A DNA stretch of 23,469 nucleotides, from assembly GCA_030617565.1 (NCBI GenBank), contig JAUWVE010000006.1, positions 1 to 23,469 of the forward strand, given 5' to 3'. Below the pieces are notes generated by a model that searched no databases, had not been told where the DNA came from, and was given only the letters and a program-made list of their open reading frames with translations. Source of the stretch: Gammaproteobacteria bacterium (lineage in GTDB: Bacteria > Pseudomonadota > Gammaproteobacteria > BMS3Bbin11). The translations under genes and the position numbers were made by a program. Below are positions 22,859 through 23,469 of this stretch, piece after piece; position 1 is the stretch's first letter, and every line of letters starts with the position of its first letter.

Positions 22859-23469
22859 CTAAGTGACCCATAAGTGAGATTCAAATTTTCTGATTCCAGT
22901 AACTACAAGCAGCATTATTGGTAGCTGAATTACAATAAAAGCAGCGGCAAACACAACAATTTCAGTATGCCCCAACAAGGTTGCACCGGTTATTGCTGCA
23001 ATACCTAAATTTCTGACGGGTAGTTCAAATAAGATAGCGATACTCTGTTCTTTATTCACAGCAATAAAACGGCCAATCCAAAAACCGGCCAGCAAAAGAA
23101 TTACATTGAAGGCAATGGCAATAAAAATAATGGAATAAATTTGTTGCCAAAGATAAACCGCCTGCTCCCAGCAAATAAATAGAATCAATGCCAGTAAAGC
23201 TATCAGAGTAATACGTTGAAAGACAGCACGGTAGCGCAGATACCCGCTGTTAAAAAAATATCGCAATAGTATCCCACAGCAAATCGGTATCAATAATAAT
23301 AAAAATAACTGGCTTATTAATTGAGTAGCAGGCACCACAATCATTGATGCTGTATCAAGCAATAAATAAAAACCAGCTTCTATAAATAGAGGCAGGGTCA
23401 CAAATGATAAAAGTGTGGATAAAACGGTTAAACTGACTGAAAATGCCACATCACCTTTTGCCAGATAGG
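22859..23469 (-). CDS. bile acid:sodium symporter family protein, 3' part
   Basis: The frame stays open to the right window edge, so the start lies outside; about 203 codons are present. The residues read before the internal GTG at 23449 are YLAKGD, giving YLAKGDVAFSVSLTVLSTL, the conserved motif of the BASS/SBF family of ten-helix sodium-coupled transporters. The visible part holds about six hydrophobic segments and ELPVRNLGIAAITGATLLG, which corresponds to the family's late conserved substrate/sodium-site helix. The substrate is unknown; bacterial members carry organic anions of several kinds. Base composition is noticeably more AT-rich than in the genes to its left, which may mean a different history. 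Confidence 0.85.
   Translation of the reverse strand, partial: YLAKGDVAFSVSLTVLSTLLSFVTLPLFIEAGFYLLLDTASMIVVPATQLISQLFLLLLIPICCGILLRYFFNSGYLRYRAVFQRITLIALLALILFICWEQAVYLWQQIYSIIFIAIAFNVILLLAGFWIGRFIAVNKEQSIAILFELPVRNLGIAAITGATLLGHTEIVVFAAAFIVIQLPIMLLVVTGIRKFESHLWVT

Overview
The window looks like chromosomal DNA of a gammaproteobacterium. The left half carries the run dprA / LysM protein / def / fmt / rsmB / DUF4390 protein / ntrY-like kinase / ntrX-like regulator / trkA / trkH, an order I know from many Gammaproteobacteria. TrkA (458 aa) and TrkH (483 aa) have the usual lengths for that class. Base composition is close to even and gene density is high. I cannot name the genus. No rRNA, tRNA, CRISPR array, intact insertion sequence or prophage is visible.

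Layout. Positions 1-236 hold no gene I can defend. Positions 237-2495 (minus strand) carry a secreted LysM-domain protein followed by dprA. From 2791 to 12575 (plus strand) there is one tightly packed run: peptide deformylase, Met-tRNA formyltransferase, 16S rRNA m5C methyltransferase, a DUF4390 exported protein, an NtrY/NtrX-type two-component pair, and the potassium-uptake pair TrkA/TrkH. Several junctions overlap (ATGA at fmt/rsmB and at ntrY/ntrX). From 12576 to 14382 the sequence is rich in repeats. A composite palindromic element bounded by heptamer arrays lies after trkH, then ycgN (minus), and then two REP-pair (BIME-like) units that flank an orphan MlaC-like periplasmic protein. From 14383 to 16450 (minus) ferrochelatase is followed by an exported metallo-beta-lactamase-fold hydrolase.

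The most interesting block is 16883-21493, a complete DSF (diffusible signal factor) quorum-sensing cassette. It has an RpfF-type cis-2-unsaturated fatty acid synthase on the plus strand. Converging on it from the minus strand is an rpfG-rpfC pair, coding for a REC-HD-GYP c-di-GMP phosphodiesterase and a hybrid sensor kinase. The arrangement matches the Xanthomonas rpf locus as I know it, but rpfB and rpfH are absent. The kinase carries an extra degenerate receiver-like segment between its ATPase domain and its true receiver. By analogy, RpfF makes the fatty-acid signal, RpfC senses it and relays phosphate through its REC and Hpt domains to RpfG, and RpfG hydrolyses c-di-GMP.

The right end carries a D-2-hydroxyacid (glycerate-type) dehydrogenase on the plus strand. 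It converges with the 3' part of a bile acid:sodium symporter-family membrane protein that runs off the window on the minus strand.

Two further oddities stand out. The NtrX-like regulator has lost the GAFTGA sigma-54 contact loop. Short repeats are concentrated in 12.6-14.4 kb.
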